Counted from the first letter of the stretch, positions 7,607 through 18,353 are shown. The stretch is DNA of 64,000 bases from Maricaulis sp963975345 (GCF_963975345.1 NZ_CAXBGE010000001.1:124001-188000), one strand, 5' to 3'. Notes: generated by a model from the letters alone, not told the origin. Translations and numbers: made by a program.

Positions 7607-10600
7607 CTACCCCGCAGCTGCGCGTTCGAGCTGATCGAGCAGGCCGGCATCGATGCGCCCGGTTTGCGGCAATCCCTGGTCGGCTTCGAAAGCCATGATC
7701 GCATCATGGGTCTGGCCGCCAATCACGCCGTCCACCGGTCCGGGAGAATAACCCAAGGCCGCCAGGAAACTCTGGGCGCGGTAGATGGTGTTGGAATCGG
7801 CCAGCGGTACCTGCTCCCAGGGCAGATCATGATACAGCCCATTGGCCTCGGGATTGATCGGTCGCGGCCGGAAGGCCGCAACGGTGCGGCGCGCTTCGGC
7901 AAGTGCTTCCGGATCGAGCCTGTCCTCCAGCGCGGCGGCGCGCTGCGAAGCGGTCGGATCGGTGTCGCTGGCAGCGATGGAGTACCAAGTGTAGGCGTCG
8001 GGCAGGCTTTCCGGCACGCCCTGGCCACTCTCGAACAGCAGCGCCAGATTGAACTGAGAATCGCGCAGACCCAGCAGTGCGGCCTCTTGGAACCAGCGCG
8101 CCGCCTCGTCGAAACTCACCGCCGTTCCGGTGCCATAATAATTCATCACCGCCAGATTATGCATCGCCCGACGATGGCCGGCATTGGCGGCGCGTTCGGT
8201 CCAGCGGCGGGCCGCTTCGAGGTCAATGGCGACTCCTTCGCCGGTTTCGAGCAGTTTGGCGTAGCGGTATTGCGCGGCGGGCACGCCCTGTTCGGCGGCG
8301 CGGCGCAACAGAATGACGCCGGTGGCCGCATCGCCCGCTTCCAAGCTGCGCATGCCAAGCAGATAACGTGCAACCGGATTGCCGTCGGCAGCGGCGCCTT
8401 CAAGCGTCACCGAGCCCGTGCCTGCTGTGGACCGTTGTGGTGCCGCCCGGCTGGGCTCGACGCTCGGTGTGGCCGGAAGAGTCATGCCGCTGGTATCGGC
8501 GACGGCGTTGGCTGGCGGCGTCTGTGAAGCTGCCTGGGTGGGCGACGATCGAGGTGCGGTGTCCGTTTGGGCTGGCGCAGTATCGCTCTCGGCAGGTGAT
8601 GTTGCGGGCAGCGCTTCAGGAATGGCCGGCGCTACAGCGGCCCCGTCGGCGGCGAAGCCGGCCTCGACGGACGCGACAAAGCTGCGCTCCTGCACGGCAT
8701 TGGCAGCTTGGGTGTCGGCATCGCCGCGAATGGCTTCCCAGACCAGAATGGCGCCAGCACCGGCCAGCATGACCAGCGCCACGACAGGCAGGGCGAACAG
8801 CAGGGTGCGGCCGAATTTGGATGGGCGGCTGTCGCGATCATAGTCAGGCATCGCGCTTTGCTGGCGGGTGCGTTCGCGTGCCGCTGCGAGGAAGTCTGCA
8901 TCGGCAGTGGCGCCAATCCGCTGTGCTCTTGGCTGCGGCGCAGCTTGCGGCGTCGGCTGGACAACCGGTTGCGGTGCAGACTGCAGCGGTGCCTGACGCA
9001 CTGGGTGGGAAATGGCAGGTTGCGGCGCGATGGCAGCGGCCATATTGCGCTGGGGCGGGGCGGGCTGCGGTTGAGACTGCACCGGTGCCGGTGCTTGCGC
9101 CTCTGTTTGTGGTTGTGGGGTTGGGGCCGGCTCACGCGCGCGCAAAATCGGTGCCGGAACTGGCTGAGTCGGTGCGCTCACATGCGGCATGTGAACCGGC
9201 GCTGCGATATGAGGCTCCGGCTCAGCGGCGAGGAATGGGTCAAGCTCCTCGGGTGCGTAATGGCTGCGCGGCGTTTCCGCTTGCGGTGGTGGTGAGAGCG
9301 GCGTGTCGAAATCGATCGGCTCAGGCACGGGTTCGGCCGCCGCTTCCTGTGTTTCCGGTTCTACCTCTGCCTCGTCCTCGATCTTACGCGCTTCGATCGC
9401 CTCGAGCCGGTCGGCAAGGGCCGACATGGCGCGCTGGACTGGCGAGAGCACGTCTTCAGTGTCGGTGCGGGCGGTGGCGAGACGCTCATGGACGCCGGTC
9501 ATCGCATCTTCGATCCGCTGAGCCGTGCGTTCTTCCGATTGGCGCAGACGGTCGGCGAGCGCTTCGTCGGATGCCGCTTTCTTCTCGTCGAGCCGGGCAA
9601 TTACCTCGGCCATGCGGTCGGTTGCGGCCGCGACGTTCGATGAGGCGCGCTCTTCAGAGCTGGCGATGCGGTCGGCCAAGGCCTTGCCCATGCGGGTGAC
9701 TTCATCGCCCATCTGGCGCAGCGATGCCTTGCCTTCCTGACGGACTTCGTCGAGGCGGCGGTCGATATTCTGTTCTGCGCGGGCATCGCGCAGAGAATCC
9801 TGGGCGCGGCGTTCGCTCTCGGTCAGGCGGCGGTCGATCGCGCCGGCTAACTTGGTCAGCTCATGGCCGAGCTTGTGCATGCCGTCGCCCTGGCGCCGTT
9901 CGGCGGCATCAATACGGCCGAGCGCTTGGGTGAGGGCGGTCTCGAGCCGGTCGACGCGCGGCTCGGCAGCGACATTGGTCAGGGCGGTCGCGACCTGGGC
10001 GCGGGTTTCGGCGATGATGCTGGCGACTTCGGCTGACAGGCGGTCGAAGCGGCGTTCCAACTCGATATTGTCACCGGAATTACGCGTCTCCAGCATTTTA
10101 AGCCGGTCTTCGAGCCGCGAGACTGTGGTGTCGAGCGTGCGGGCGGCGTCATTGGTCTGGCGTTCGGCGCCCTCGACCCGCAGACGCAGGCTGTCGGTAG
10201 CGCGATTCAAACCGTTGAGCACCTCGCTCGAGCGGTCGTCGCGGCGCTTGGCCTGGTCGGCAATATCGGCGGCGCGGTGTTCGGCCCGCTCCAGCTTCAG
10301 CGCCAGTGCCTCGGCCGCCTTGTGCGCGGCTTCGCCCTGATCCTTCACTTGCTGGCCGGTGTCGTGCAGCTGCGCGGCAATGTCGTTTTCGTGTTCGTAG
10401 AGGCGACGGGCCAGCTTCATGATCGTGGTTTCGATCACCTTGTTGGCCTCGGGGTGGGGCGTAACCTGACCGGATTCGATCTGCGCAATGCGGCTGGTGA
10501 GGTCGTCCTGACCTTGGCGGACGCGAACCAGATCTTCGCGCGTTTCGTCGAGCTGTTCCGATTGGCGTTCGCTGCTGCGACCGACCTTGTCGACCAGCTG

Positions 10601-10915
10601 GTTGATCGCTTTGTCGAGGCTGCCAAGGGTTTGTGAAGACTGGTGTTCGGCTGCTTCGATCCGCTCGGTAAGCCGGTTGACCATGGCGCGCAGCAGGCGG
10701 TCCTCGCCAAGGTCGGTAGGGGCGCCGCCGCCGCCAAAGCCCGGAAAGCCTTCGAGCGCGTCGTCCCAGGTTGGATTGGCCGGATCGGAATCGTCGAGAA
10801 TGACCCGGTTGAGCCACTCGCCCAAGGTGACCCCGTCATGGCGCGCCGCCGTCTTGGCACGCGCCCGAGCGCGGGGATCAATTCCCTTGACGCTCCAAGG
10901 ACCTGCAGACGACAT
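7607..10915 (-). CDS. podJ: Polarity/localization factor PodJ
   Basis: This 1102-residue protein begins MSSAGPWSVKGIDPRARA, the conserved PodJ N-terminus. Residues about 80-500 are a long coiled coil full of E, R and Q. A Pro/Gln-rich linker reaches about 690 and a single TM helix lies at about 701-724. The periplasmic part has Sel1-type repeats at about 840-1010 and a peptidoglycan-binding domain at about 1038-1100. This order matches Caulobacter PodJ, which marks the new pole, recruits polarity kinases and directs pilus and holdfast placement. The gene is intact, with no sign of the N-terminal or periplasmic domain being lost. SD-like AGGTGAG precedes the ATG. Confidence 0.9.
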   Translation of the reverse strand: MSSAGPWSVKGIDPRARARAKTAARHDGVTLGEWLNRVILDDSDPANPTWDDALEGFPGFGGGGAPTDLGEDRLLRAMVNRLTERIEAAEHQSSQTLGSLDKAINQLVDKVGRSSERQSEQLDETREDLVRVRQGQDDLTSRIAQIESGQVTPHPEANKVIETTIMKLARRLYEHENDIAAQLHDTGQQVKDQGEAAHKAAEALALKLERAEHRAADIADQAKRRDDRSSEVLNGLNRATDSLRLRVEGAERQTNDAARTLDTTVSRLEDRLKMLETRNSGDNIELERRFDRLSAEVASIIAETRAQVATALTNVAAEPRVDRLETALTQALGRIDAAERRQGDGMHKLGHELTKLAGAIDRRLTESERRAQDSLRDARAEQNIDRRLDEVRQEGKASLRQMGDEVTRMGKALADRIASSEERASSNVAAATDRMAEVIARLDEKKAASDEALADRLRQSEERTAQRIEDAMTGVHERLATARTDTEDVLSPVQRAMSALADRLEAIEARKIEDEAEVEPETQEAAAEPVPEPIDFDTPLSPPPQAETPRSHYAPEELDPFLAAEPEPHIAAPVHMPHVSAPTQPVPAPILRAREPAPTPQPQTEAQAPAPVQSQPQPAPPQRNMAAAIAPQPAISHPVRQAPLQSAPQPVVQPTPQAAPQPRAQRIGATADADFLAAARERTRQQSAMPDYDRDSRPSKFGRTLLFALPVVALVMLAGAGAILVWEAIRGDADTQAANAVQERSFVASVEAGFAADGAAVAPAIPEALPATSPAESDTAPAQTDTAPRSSPTQAASQTPPANAVADTSGMTLPATPSVEPSRAAPQRSTAGTGSVTLEGAAADGNPVARYLLGMRSLEAGDAATGVILLRRAAEQGVPAAQYRYAKLLETGEGVAIDLEAARRWTERAANAGHRRAMHNLAVMNYYGTGTAVSFDEAARWFQEAALLGLRDSQFNLALLFESGQGVPESLPDAYTWYSIAASDTDPTASQRAAALEDRLDPEALAEARRTVAAFRPRPINPEANGLYHDLPWEQVPLADSNTIYRAQSFLAALGYSPGPVDGVIGGQTHDAIMAFEADQGLPQTGRIDAGLLDQLERAAAG

Positions 10916-11104
10916 GCGAATCGCTCACCTAATTGCCCAAGCTCAAGCTACCGGGCGGTTAATATTGTGTAAACCAAGGTTGGGAACGCTATATGTAGTG
11001 TTTCCACACCCAATCTCGGAATTCGGCGTCAAAACGTCGAAATGCTGAGTCTGAACAAGGCTCCGACTCGGTTAACGCGCCGTAAAAACTGTGGACAGCC
11101 CACG
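10916..11104 (-). promoter_or_regulatory. podJ upstream region with three GANTC sites
   Basis: This 189-bp gene-free stretch between podJ and the next minus-strand gene has three CcrM-type GANTC sites: GAATC at 10918-10922, GAGTC at 11047-11051 and GACTC at 11065-11069. It also has an imperfect TTAA-N7-TAAA element near 10960, close to the CtrA half-site pattern. In Caulobacter, podJ transcription responds to the GcrA/CcrM cell-cycle circuit, so methylation-dependent control is plausible. No -10/-35 pair could be fixed with confidence. Confidence 0.4.
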
Positions 11105-12739
11105 TTAATCGGGACTGGAGACCGGTTCAGGTTCAGGCTCAGGCAGCGGCTCCGTTGCGGACTCACCATTGGGGTTGGCCAGTATTGGTCCGAAGTAATT
11201 GGGCGCAATCGCGCGTAATTGCGCGCTCATCACTGCGGTTTCGCGCACCGGCAGGGTTGTGGCAGCGGCAGGAAGGCCAGCGGCGAGGTCAAACAACATC
11301 CAAGCGGATTCGACGTCGCCGTCGCTGGCGGCAAGACGGCCAGCATGCCAATAGGTCAGCGAACAATAGGGATCTGCTTGGGCGCTGTGGGCGAACAGGA
11401 TCAGCGGATCGAGGTCCGGTGCAATATCCGGATCGCCAGTTCGCAACGTGGCCAAGGTTTCGGCTGCGAGGAGATTGGCGGCCGCTCCTGCCAGATCGGT
11501 ACGATCGAGATAGGGCCGCAGCCCGTCGAGCGCGGCCATCCGGTCGATCTGCAGAGCCGCAAGTGTCGTCAGGAGTTGTTCGAACTCGGCATCGCCAAGA
11601 CCCGCCGCGACCAGTTGTGAAGTGCGGGTGCAAATGGGGTTTGCCGAGCGGGCCGGGCAGGCGCCGAGATGGTGCGAAGCCTGGTACAGGATCAGGAAGG
11701 CGCCAGCCTGATCGCCTTTGTCTTGCGCGACGCGTGACGCATCGAGAAAGGCCTGTTCGTCTGGGCTTGCGGCCGGTACGGCGGCGGCATCGAAACCCGC
11801 CTGGACCAACGGCACCAAATGCGTGTCTGGCCAGTCATAATCTGCGGCCGGTGCGGCGGGCAGATTCTCCGGCCAGGGGAAGCGTGCCGTGCTGTCGCCA
11901 GCACTCAGCCGGGTCCAGACTTCGCGGCGACCGTCCGGGCTGCTCGGGCTGAACACAATATAGGAAAAGCGTTCGGGAATGCCGCTGAGTCCGGTCATGA
12001 CATTCAACGCATCGGGATGGATTGGCGCCGTGTGACGCAGCCAGCGCCGGAACAGGTCGGCCTCGACGGCGGTGCCGGCATTGCCCGGTCGAATTCCAAA
12101 GATTACCGCGCCATCGGCATTGCGGCGGACTTCCTGTTCGCCCTCGTCTGTGGTCGTCACCAACATCGGGACGTCAGCGAGGCGCACGCCCATCGCCGCT
12201 TCGATCCAGAAGCGCTCGAAATGGCTGCCATCGGGCCCGGTCACCTCAGCCAGTTCGCCGCTATGGGTGTAGAAGGTAAACGTGTCCATCTGACGGTGGA
12301 CATGACCGACCACCGGCTGATTGCGCATCACCGGACCGGTCAGGCTGGCGACCCGCGTCAGGATGCGGTTCTGGTCGAAATCAATCACGGCGGCGCCCGG
12401 ATCGGTGACTTCGGTGACATATCCGTCGCCGATCACAACTTCGGCGGTGCGGCTTGACTGAGAGACGCCATCAAGTCCGAAGCGTTCGACGCGCCAGCGG
12501 GTGCGCAAAACCTGCTCGTCATGCACGCCGCGCGCGGCCAGATAGGCATCGCGCGACAAGAAGGCGCCAGCAGGCGTATAAATCGCGATTTCGGTAACCG
12601 GCTCCGATGCAGGCGCGGGGTGGGCCTGAAGCACGGAGAACGGGTCGTCAGCTGCAGGCTGAGCGTATGCCAAGGCAGGCAGGGACATCGCCGCCAGGGC
12701 TGTGAGGGCAAGTCGGAAAATTCGGGTCAATTGGATCAT
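11105..12739 (-). CDS. Hypothetical secreted protein
   Basis: This is a 544-residue protein. I set the start at ATG 12739 because MIQLTRIFRLALTALAAMS is a clear Sec signal peptide ending in AYA-Q; the longer frame adds 18 unlikely residues. The first half is beta-rich with no motif I recognise. The second half is helical and resembles TPR-like solenoids, with stretches such as FLILYQASHHLG. The C-terminus is Glu/Pro-rich. It is probably periplasmic or exported. It is divergently transcribed from the MerR gene. No family assigned. Confidence 0.65.
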   Translation of the reverse strand: MIQLTRIFRLALTALAAMSLPALAYAQPAADDPFSVLQAHPAPASEPVTEIAIYTPAGAFLSRDAYLAARGVHDEQVLRTRWRVERFGLDGVSQSSRTAEVVIGDGYVTEVTDPGAAVIDFDQNRILTRVASLTGPVMRNQPVVGHVHRQMDTFTFYTHSGELAEVTGPDGSHFERFWIEAAMGVRLADVPMLVTTTDEGEQEVRRNADGAVIFGIRPGNAGTAVEADLFRRWLRHTAPIHPDALNVMTGLSGIPERFSYIVFSPSSPDGRREVWTRLSAGDSTARFPWPENLPAAPAADYDWPDTHLVPLVQAGFDAAAVPAASPDEQAFLDASRVAQDKGDQAGAFLILYQASHHLGACPARSANPICTRTSQLVAAGLGDAEFEQLLTTLAALQIDRMAALDGLRPYLDRTDLAGAAANLLAAETLATLRTGDPDIAPDLDPLILFAHSAQADPYCSLTYWHAGRLAASDGDVESAWMLFDLAAGLPAAATTLPVRETAVMSAQLRAIAPNYFGPILANPNGESATEPLPEPEPEPVSSPD

Positions 12740-12821
12740 GGTGCAACATTGCCGTGTGACGATGCCGGAGGGAAGGGGGGAAGCCAAATTCACCTGCTTA
12801 TGGCGCTGAAAGATAAAAATG

Positions 12822-12854
12822 ACGTTGACGTTCGCGTCAACGTGTGGCTATAAT
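12822..12854 (+). promoter_or_regulatory. Promoter and MerR-type operator for the acyl-CoA oxidation operon
   Basis: ACGTTGACG (12822-12830) and CGTCAACGT (12835-12843) are exact inverted repeats with a 4-bp spacer. The left arm contains a -35 (TTGACG, 12825-12830). A perfect -10 TATAAT lies at 12849-12854 after an 18-bp spacer, so the dyad sits across the -35 and the spacer, as expected for MerR-family control. Transcription should start near 12860, the A of the merR ATG, giving a leaderless mRNA. Autoregulation by the adjacent MerR protein is inferred. Confidence 0.72.
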
Positions 12855-12859
12855 GGGAC

Positions 12860-13342
12860 ATGATTAATTCCGTCGCCCCCGATTCCGAATTCACCATCCG
12901 CGAACTCGCCCAGGAGTTCGACGTCACGCCCCGCACGCTGCGCTTTTACGAGCAGAAGGGCATGATCCATCCGGTGCGTCGCGGTGCCAGCCGAATCTAT
13001 TCCGCGATTGACCATGCCCGGATCGAGCTGATCCTGCGCGGCAAGCGCGTTGGCTTCGCCCTCGACGAGATCAAGGAAATCCTTGATCTTGAGCCGATCT
13101 ATCGCGGTGGCCGCGAGCGGATCGAGCCGGCGATTGAGCGCTTTGAGGCGCGCATCCGGGTGCTCCTGCAACAGCGCGAGGATGTCGACCACGCCATCGC
13201 CGAGCTTCAGGCCGGACTCGACTGGATGCGCGACCGCCTCGCGGATCGTGAACCCTCTGACGAAGTGCGCCGCCGCGCGCGTGCCTTTGAAGCGCTGGCT
13301 TCGGCGCGTCTCGACCCTTGGTCGAGCCTGAACGCGGAATAG
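12860..13342 (+). CDS. MerR family transcriptional regulator (LiuR-like)
   Basis: This 160-residue protein has an N-terminal winged helix (FTIRELAQEFDVTPRTLRFY, about residues 11-30) and a C-terminal coiled-coil dimerisation helix rich in R, E and Q. It has no metal-binding Cys set. EFDVTPRTLRFYEQKG followed by RIELILRGKRVGFALDEI matches MerR regulators of fatty-acid and branched-chain amino-acid degradation (LiuR group). It is first in an operon of acyl-CoA oxidation genes. It has no SD, and the predicted transcription start coincides with its ATG. It probably represses its own operon until an acyl-CoA binds; the ligand is inferred. Confidence 0.85.
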   Translation: MINSVAPDSEFTIRELAQEFDVTPRTLRFYEQKGMIHPVRRGASRIYSAIDHARIELILRGKRVGFALDEIKEILDLEPIYRGGRERIEPAIERFEARIRVLLQQREDVDHAIAELQAGLDWMRDRLADREPSDEVRRRARAFEALASARLDPWSSLNAE

Positions 13343-13395
13343 CCTGACCAGTCCAAGCCATTTTGACCCCATTCACGCCATTCGGAGATCCCAAC

Positions 13396-15186
13396 ATGAC
13401 AACCCCTTATCGCGCACCGGTTCGTGACCAACGTTTTGTTCTCCATGATGTGCTCAATATCGCCCAGTATGGCGATCTGCCAGGCTTTGCCGACGCCGAT
13501 GCCGACACGATCGATGCCATCCTCGAAGAGGGTGCGAAATTCTGTGAGGGCGTGCTCGCACCGCTCTCGCATATCGGTGATGTCGAGGGCTGCGTTCGCG
13601 ATATGGACGGCAATGTCAAAACCCCAACCGGGTTCAAGGATGCCTTCAAGCAGATGGCCGACGGCGGCTGGACAGCGCTGTCCGCCGATCCGGAATATGG
13701 CGGCCAAGGCCTGCCGCAAGTGCTCAATCTGGCAGTCAATGAAATGGTTTCGGCCGCCAATATGGCGTTTGGCATGTATCCCGGCCTGACGCTCGGCGCC
13801 GCCGCCGCCTTGCATACCGGCGGGTCAGACGAGCAGAAACGTCTTTACCTGCCCAAGATGATTGCCTGCCAGTGGGGCGGCACGATGAATCTCACCGAGC
13901 CACAATGCGGCACGGATCTGGGCATGTTGCGCACCAAGGCCGTGCCCCAAGCTGACGGCTCTTACAAAATCACCGGCCAGAAGATCTGGATTTCCTCCGG
14001 CGAGCACGACTTGGCTGAGAATATCATCCACCTCGTGTTGGCCCGCATCGAAGGCGCGCCGGAAGGCATGAAGGGGATTTCCCTCTTCGTGGTCCCGAAA
14101 TTCATTCCCGATAGTGACGGCAATCCGGGCACCCGCAACACACTGAAATGCGGTGGGCTGGAAGAAAAAATGGGCATTCACGGCAATGCCACCTGCGTGA
14201 TGGATTATGACGACGCCACGGGCTGGCTCGTCGGCGAGGAGAATAAGGGCCTTCGGATCATGTTCGTCATGATGAATGAAGCCCGTCTCGGCGTTGGCCT
14301 GCAGGGCTATGCCGTTGCTGAAGCCGCCTATCAACAATCCCTCGGCTTCGCCAAGGATCGGCTCCAGGGTCGCTCCCTGACCGGACCGAAAAATCCCGAT
14401 GGCCCGGCCGACCCGATCATCGTGCATCCCGATGTCCGTCGCATGTTGATGGACCAGAAAAGCTTTGTTGAAGGCGCGCGTTGCTTCGGTTTGTGGACGG
14501 CGCTGCAGGGCGATCTTGAGAAGCGGGCGACCGATCCGGCCGTCAGCGAGAAGGCCGGCGATTACATGGCGCTGCTCACTCCCGTGGTGAAGGGCTATCT
14601 GACCGGCAAGGGCTTCGACATGGTCTCCAACGGGCTGCAGGTCCACGGCGGATCTGGCTTCACCGAGGAATGGGGCGCGTCGCAATTGCTGCGCGATGCC
14701 CGCATCACCCTGATCTATGAAGGCACCAATGGTATCCAGGCGCTCGACCTGGTCGGCCGCAAGCTGGCGATGAACGGTATGCGTCCGATCATGAGCTTCT
14801 TTGCCGAGCTCGACGCCTTTGTCGCCGAAGGTGGCGACAAAACGATGCAGCCCTATCTCGACGCCGTCGCCGGCTGCAAGGCCCAGCTTGAGGAAGCCAC
14901 TAATTGGCTGGTCGAGAACGGGTTGAAGAATTTCGACCATGCCGGTGCCGCCTCACATGATTATCTGCAGCTCTTCGGTCTGACTTGCCTGACCTATATG
15001 TGGGCGCGGATGGCCAAGGTTTCGGCCGCCAAGATCGCCGCCGGTGACAGCGATCCGATCTATCCCAACAAGCTCAAGACCGGTGCCTATTTCATCGAAC
15101 GCTGGGTGCCTGAAGGTGCGATGCATCTCGCCAAGGTCAAGACCGGTGCCGATGCGATGATGGCGCTGACGGCCGAGGAGTTCTGA
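13396..15186 (+). CDS. Acyl-CoA dehydrogenase, ~600-residue class with C-terminal domain
   Basis: This 596-residue flavoprotein starts at ATG 13396, where GGAG at 13384-13387 gives 8-bp spacing. The FAD/substrate motif MNLTEPQCGTDLGMLRTKA lies at about 165-183. The catalytic base is Glu442 in LIYEGTNGIQ, the MCAD-type position. The extra C-terminal domain and length place it in the large acyl-CoA dehydrogenase class seen in alphaproteobacterial beta-oxidation operons. It oxidises acyl-CoA to trans-2-enoyl-CoA, passing electrons to ETF. It follows merR by 53 bp and precedes a second dehydrogenase. Confidence 0.9.
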   Translation: MTTPYRAPVRDQRFVLHDVLNIAQYGDLPGFADADADTIDAILEEGAKFCEGVLAPLSHIGDVEGCVRDMDGNVKTPTGFKDAFKQMADGGWTALSADPEYGGQGLPQVLNLAVNEMVSAANMAFGMYPGLTLGAAAALHTGGSDEQKRLYLPKMIACQWGGTMNLTEPQCGTDLGMLRTKAVPQADGSYKITGQKIWISSGEHDLAENIIHLVLARIEGAPEGMKGISLFVVPKFIPDSDGNPGTRNTLKCGGLEEKMGIHGNATCVMDYDDATGWLVGEENKGLRIMFVMMNEARLGVGLQGYAVAEAAYQQSLGFAKDRLQGRSLTGPKNPDGPADPIIVHPDVRRMLMDQKSFVEGARCFGLWTALQGDLEKRATDPAVSEKAGDYMALLTPVVKGYLTGKGFDMVSNGLQVHGGSGFTEEWGASQLLRDARITLIYEGTNGIQALDLVGRKLAMNGMRPIMSFFAELDAFVAEGGDKTMQPYLDAVAGCKAQLEEATNWLVENGLKNFDHAGAASHDYLQLFGLTCLTYMWARMAKVSAAKIAAGDSDPIYPNKLKTGAYFIERWVPEGAMHLAKVKTGADAMMALTAEEF

Positions 15187-15243
15187 GGCCGCACCGCCCG
15201 ACTGACGCAGACACAACAAGACTGAAACTGGAGAGTGGGTGAG

Positions 15244-16407
<1,164 letters not shown>

Positions 16408-16426
16408 GGCTTATTGGACGCGAACC

Positions 16427-17026
16427 ATGTACACGCCAAAACACTTCCGCATTGAAGACCAGGCCTCGCTTTCCGCGTTGATGCGCGCCTATGATTTCGC
16501 CATCGTGCTGGTGCCCGGTGAGCCTGACCTGGCGGCGACGCATATCCCGCTCAAGCTCGATGATGGCCGCCAGATGCTGATCGGCCATGTCGCCCAGGCC
16601 AATCCGATTTCCCAAGCGATCCGCGATGGCAAGGAAGCGGTGGCGATCTTCTCTGGCCCGCACGCCTATGTCTCGCCGACCTGGTATTCCGAGCCGGACA
16701 AGAATGTCCCGACCTGGAATTACATGGCGGTGCATGCGTTCGGGCATTTCATTCCGCTTGAGGGCGAGGCGGCGGAACGTTCGCTTTCCTCGCAGATCGC
16801 CGATTTCGAATCCGATTGGCGCATTACCAATATCGAGCTTGGCAAGCGCGTTCGGCTCGAGAGCGCGATCCAGGCGTTCGAATTCAAGATTGTCCGCCTG
16901 GTCGGCAAGGCCAAGCTGTCGCAGAACAAGCCAGCCGACGAACGCCTCCGGATCGCCAAGGCGCTCGAAGCACGCGGCGAAAACGCCGTCGCTCACCATA
17001 TGACCGAAGTGGGGGCGGAGGAATGA
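16427..17026 (+). CDS. FMN-binding split-barrel protein, PaiB family
   Basis: This 199-residue protein opens with MYTPKHFRIED and contains GPHAYVSPTWY and VPTWNYMAVHAFG, all PaiB signatures. The fold is an FMN-binding split barrel of the pyridoxamine-oxidase type. The original Bacillus PaiB was described as a negative regulator of sporulation and protease genes, but many homologs are probably flavin or heme-binding enzymes. It lies 19 bp after the second acyl-CoA dehydrogenase and 97 bp before the thiolase, same strand. A role in this operon is not obvious from sequence. Confidence 0.87.
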   Translation: MYTPKHFRIEDQASLSALMRAYDFAIVLVPGEPDLAATHIPLKLDDGRQMLIGHVAQANPISQAIRDGKEAVAIFSGPHAYVSPTWYSEPDKNVPTWNYMAVHAFGHFIPLEGEAAERSLSSQIADFESDWRITNIELGKRVRLESAIQAFEFKIVRLVGKAKLSQNKPADERLRIAKALEARGENAVAHHMTEVGAEE

Positions 17027-17123
17027 TCGCCCCGAAGAGATTTACCCCATCGGCCCGGACTTCGTCGGGCCCAAACAACCAAGTCGATAAAGCATTCAAC
17101 CCGAAAACGGGAAAGGACGTAAC

Positions 17124-18329
17124 ATGACCGAGGCTTACATCTATGACGCCGTTCGCACGCCGCGCGGCAAGAAGAAGAACGGGGCGCTCAATGCCGTCAC
17201 CGCTCTGCAGCTGGCGACCCAGCAGCTGGCCGCGATCCGCGACCGCAACGGGCTCGACACATCCCTCGTTGATGATGTCATCATGGGCTGCGTCTCGCCG
17301 GTCGGCGAGCAGGGCGCCGACATCGCGCGCTCTGCCGTGATCAATGCCGGCTATGCCGAGACGACCGCCGGCTACCAGATCAACCGTTTCTGTGCCTCGG
17401 GTCTGGAAGCGGTGAATGTCGCCGCCGCCAAGGTGATGTGCGGCGAGGCCGATTTCGCGATTGGCTCCGGCGTTGAATCGATGAGCCGTGTGCCGATGGG
17501 TTCCGATGGTGGCGCCATGGGCGTCGATCCGGAGATGAGCTTCGACCATTATATCGTGCCGCAAGGCATTTCCGCCGACCTGATCGCCACCAAGCACGGT
17601 TTCAGCCGTGATGATGTCGATGCCTATGCGATGGAAAGCCAGCGCCGCTCGGCCCAGGCCTGGGCTGAAGGCCGGTTCAAGAAGTCCATCGTGCCGGTCA
17701 AGGACCAACTCGGTCTGACCATTCTCGACAAGGATGAGCACATGCGTCCGGGCACTGATATGCAGGCGCTCGGCAGCCTGAAATCGGCCTTCAAGGACAT
17801 GTCGGATTTCGTCGGTTTTGAAGCCGTCGCACTGCAGCGCTATCCCGAGATCGAATATCTCAACTGGGTCCATACCGGCGGCAACTCCTCCGGTATCGTC
17901 GATGGCTCTTCGGCTGTGCTGATCGGTTCCAAGGAAGCTGGCATCAAGGCTGGCCTGAAGCCCCGCGCCCGTATCCGCTCAATGGCCTCGATTGGCTCCG
18001 AGCCAACCATCATGCTGACCGGCCCGGTCACCGTTACGGCCAAGGCTTTGAAGAAAGCCGGCATGTCGTCCAAGGATATCGATCTGTGGGAGCTCAACGA
18101 GGCATTTGCCGCCGTCGTGCTGCGCCTGATGCAGGCTTATGAAATCCCGCACGACATCATGAACGTCAATGGCGGCGCCATCGCCATGGGTCACCCGCTC
18201 GGTGCCACCGGCGCGATGATCCTCGGCACGCTGCTCGACGAGCTCGAGCGCACCGACAAGGAAACCGGCCTCGCCACGCTCTGCGTCGGCGGCGGCATGG
18301 GCACCGCGACCATTATTGAACGCGTCTAA
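17124..18329 (+). CDS. Acetyl-CoA C-acyltransferase (thiolase)
   Basis: This 401-residue thiolase II-type enzyme has nucleophilic Cys90 in NRFCASGLEAV, His357 in NGGAIAMGHPLGATG and the second catalytic Cys387 in TLCVGGGMG. It cleaves 3-ketoacyl-CoA to acetyl-CoA plus a shortened acyl-CoA, the last step of beta-oxidation. It is followed after 24 bp by the multifunctional hydratase/dehydrogenase, the usual FadA/FadB-like pairing. GGAAAGGACGTAAC before the ATG gives a good SD. Confidence 0.93.
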   Translation: MTEAYIYDAVRTPRGKKKNGALNAVTALQLATQQLAAIRDRNGLDTSLVDDVIMGCVSPVGEQGADIARSAVINAGYAETTAGYQINRFCASGLEAVNVAAAKVMCGEADFAIGSGVESMSRVPMGSDGGAMGVDPEMSFDHYIVPQGISADLIATKHGFSRDDVDAYAMESQRRSAQAWAEGRFKKSIVPVKDQLGLTILDKDEHMRPGTDMQALGSLKSAFKDMSDFVGFEAVALQRYPEIEYLNWVHTGGNSSGIVDGSSAVLIGSKEAGIKAGLKPRARIRSMASIGSEPTIMLTGPVTVTAKALKKAGMSSKDIDLWELNEAFAAVVLRLMQAYEIPHDIMNVNGGAIAMGHPLGATGAMILGTLLDELERTDKETGLATLCVGGGMGTATIIERV

Positions 18330-18353
18330 TCGGATCGATCAGGAGATAACACC

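Noticed and set aside
8821..9699. A long plus-strand frame inside podJ
   Set aside because: It lies antisense to the Pro/Gln-rich linker and coiled-coil region and has low-complexity composition; an artefact.
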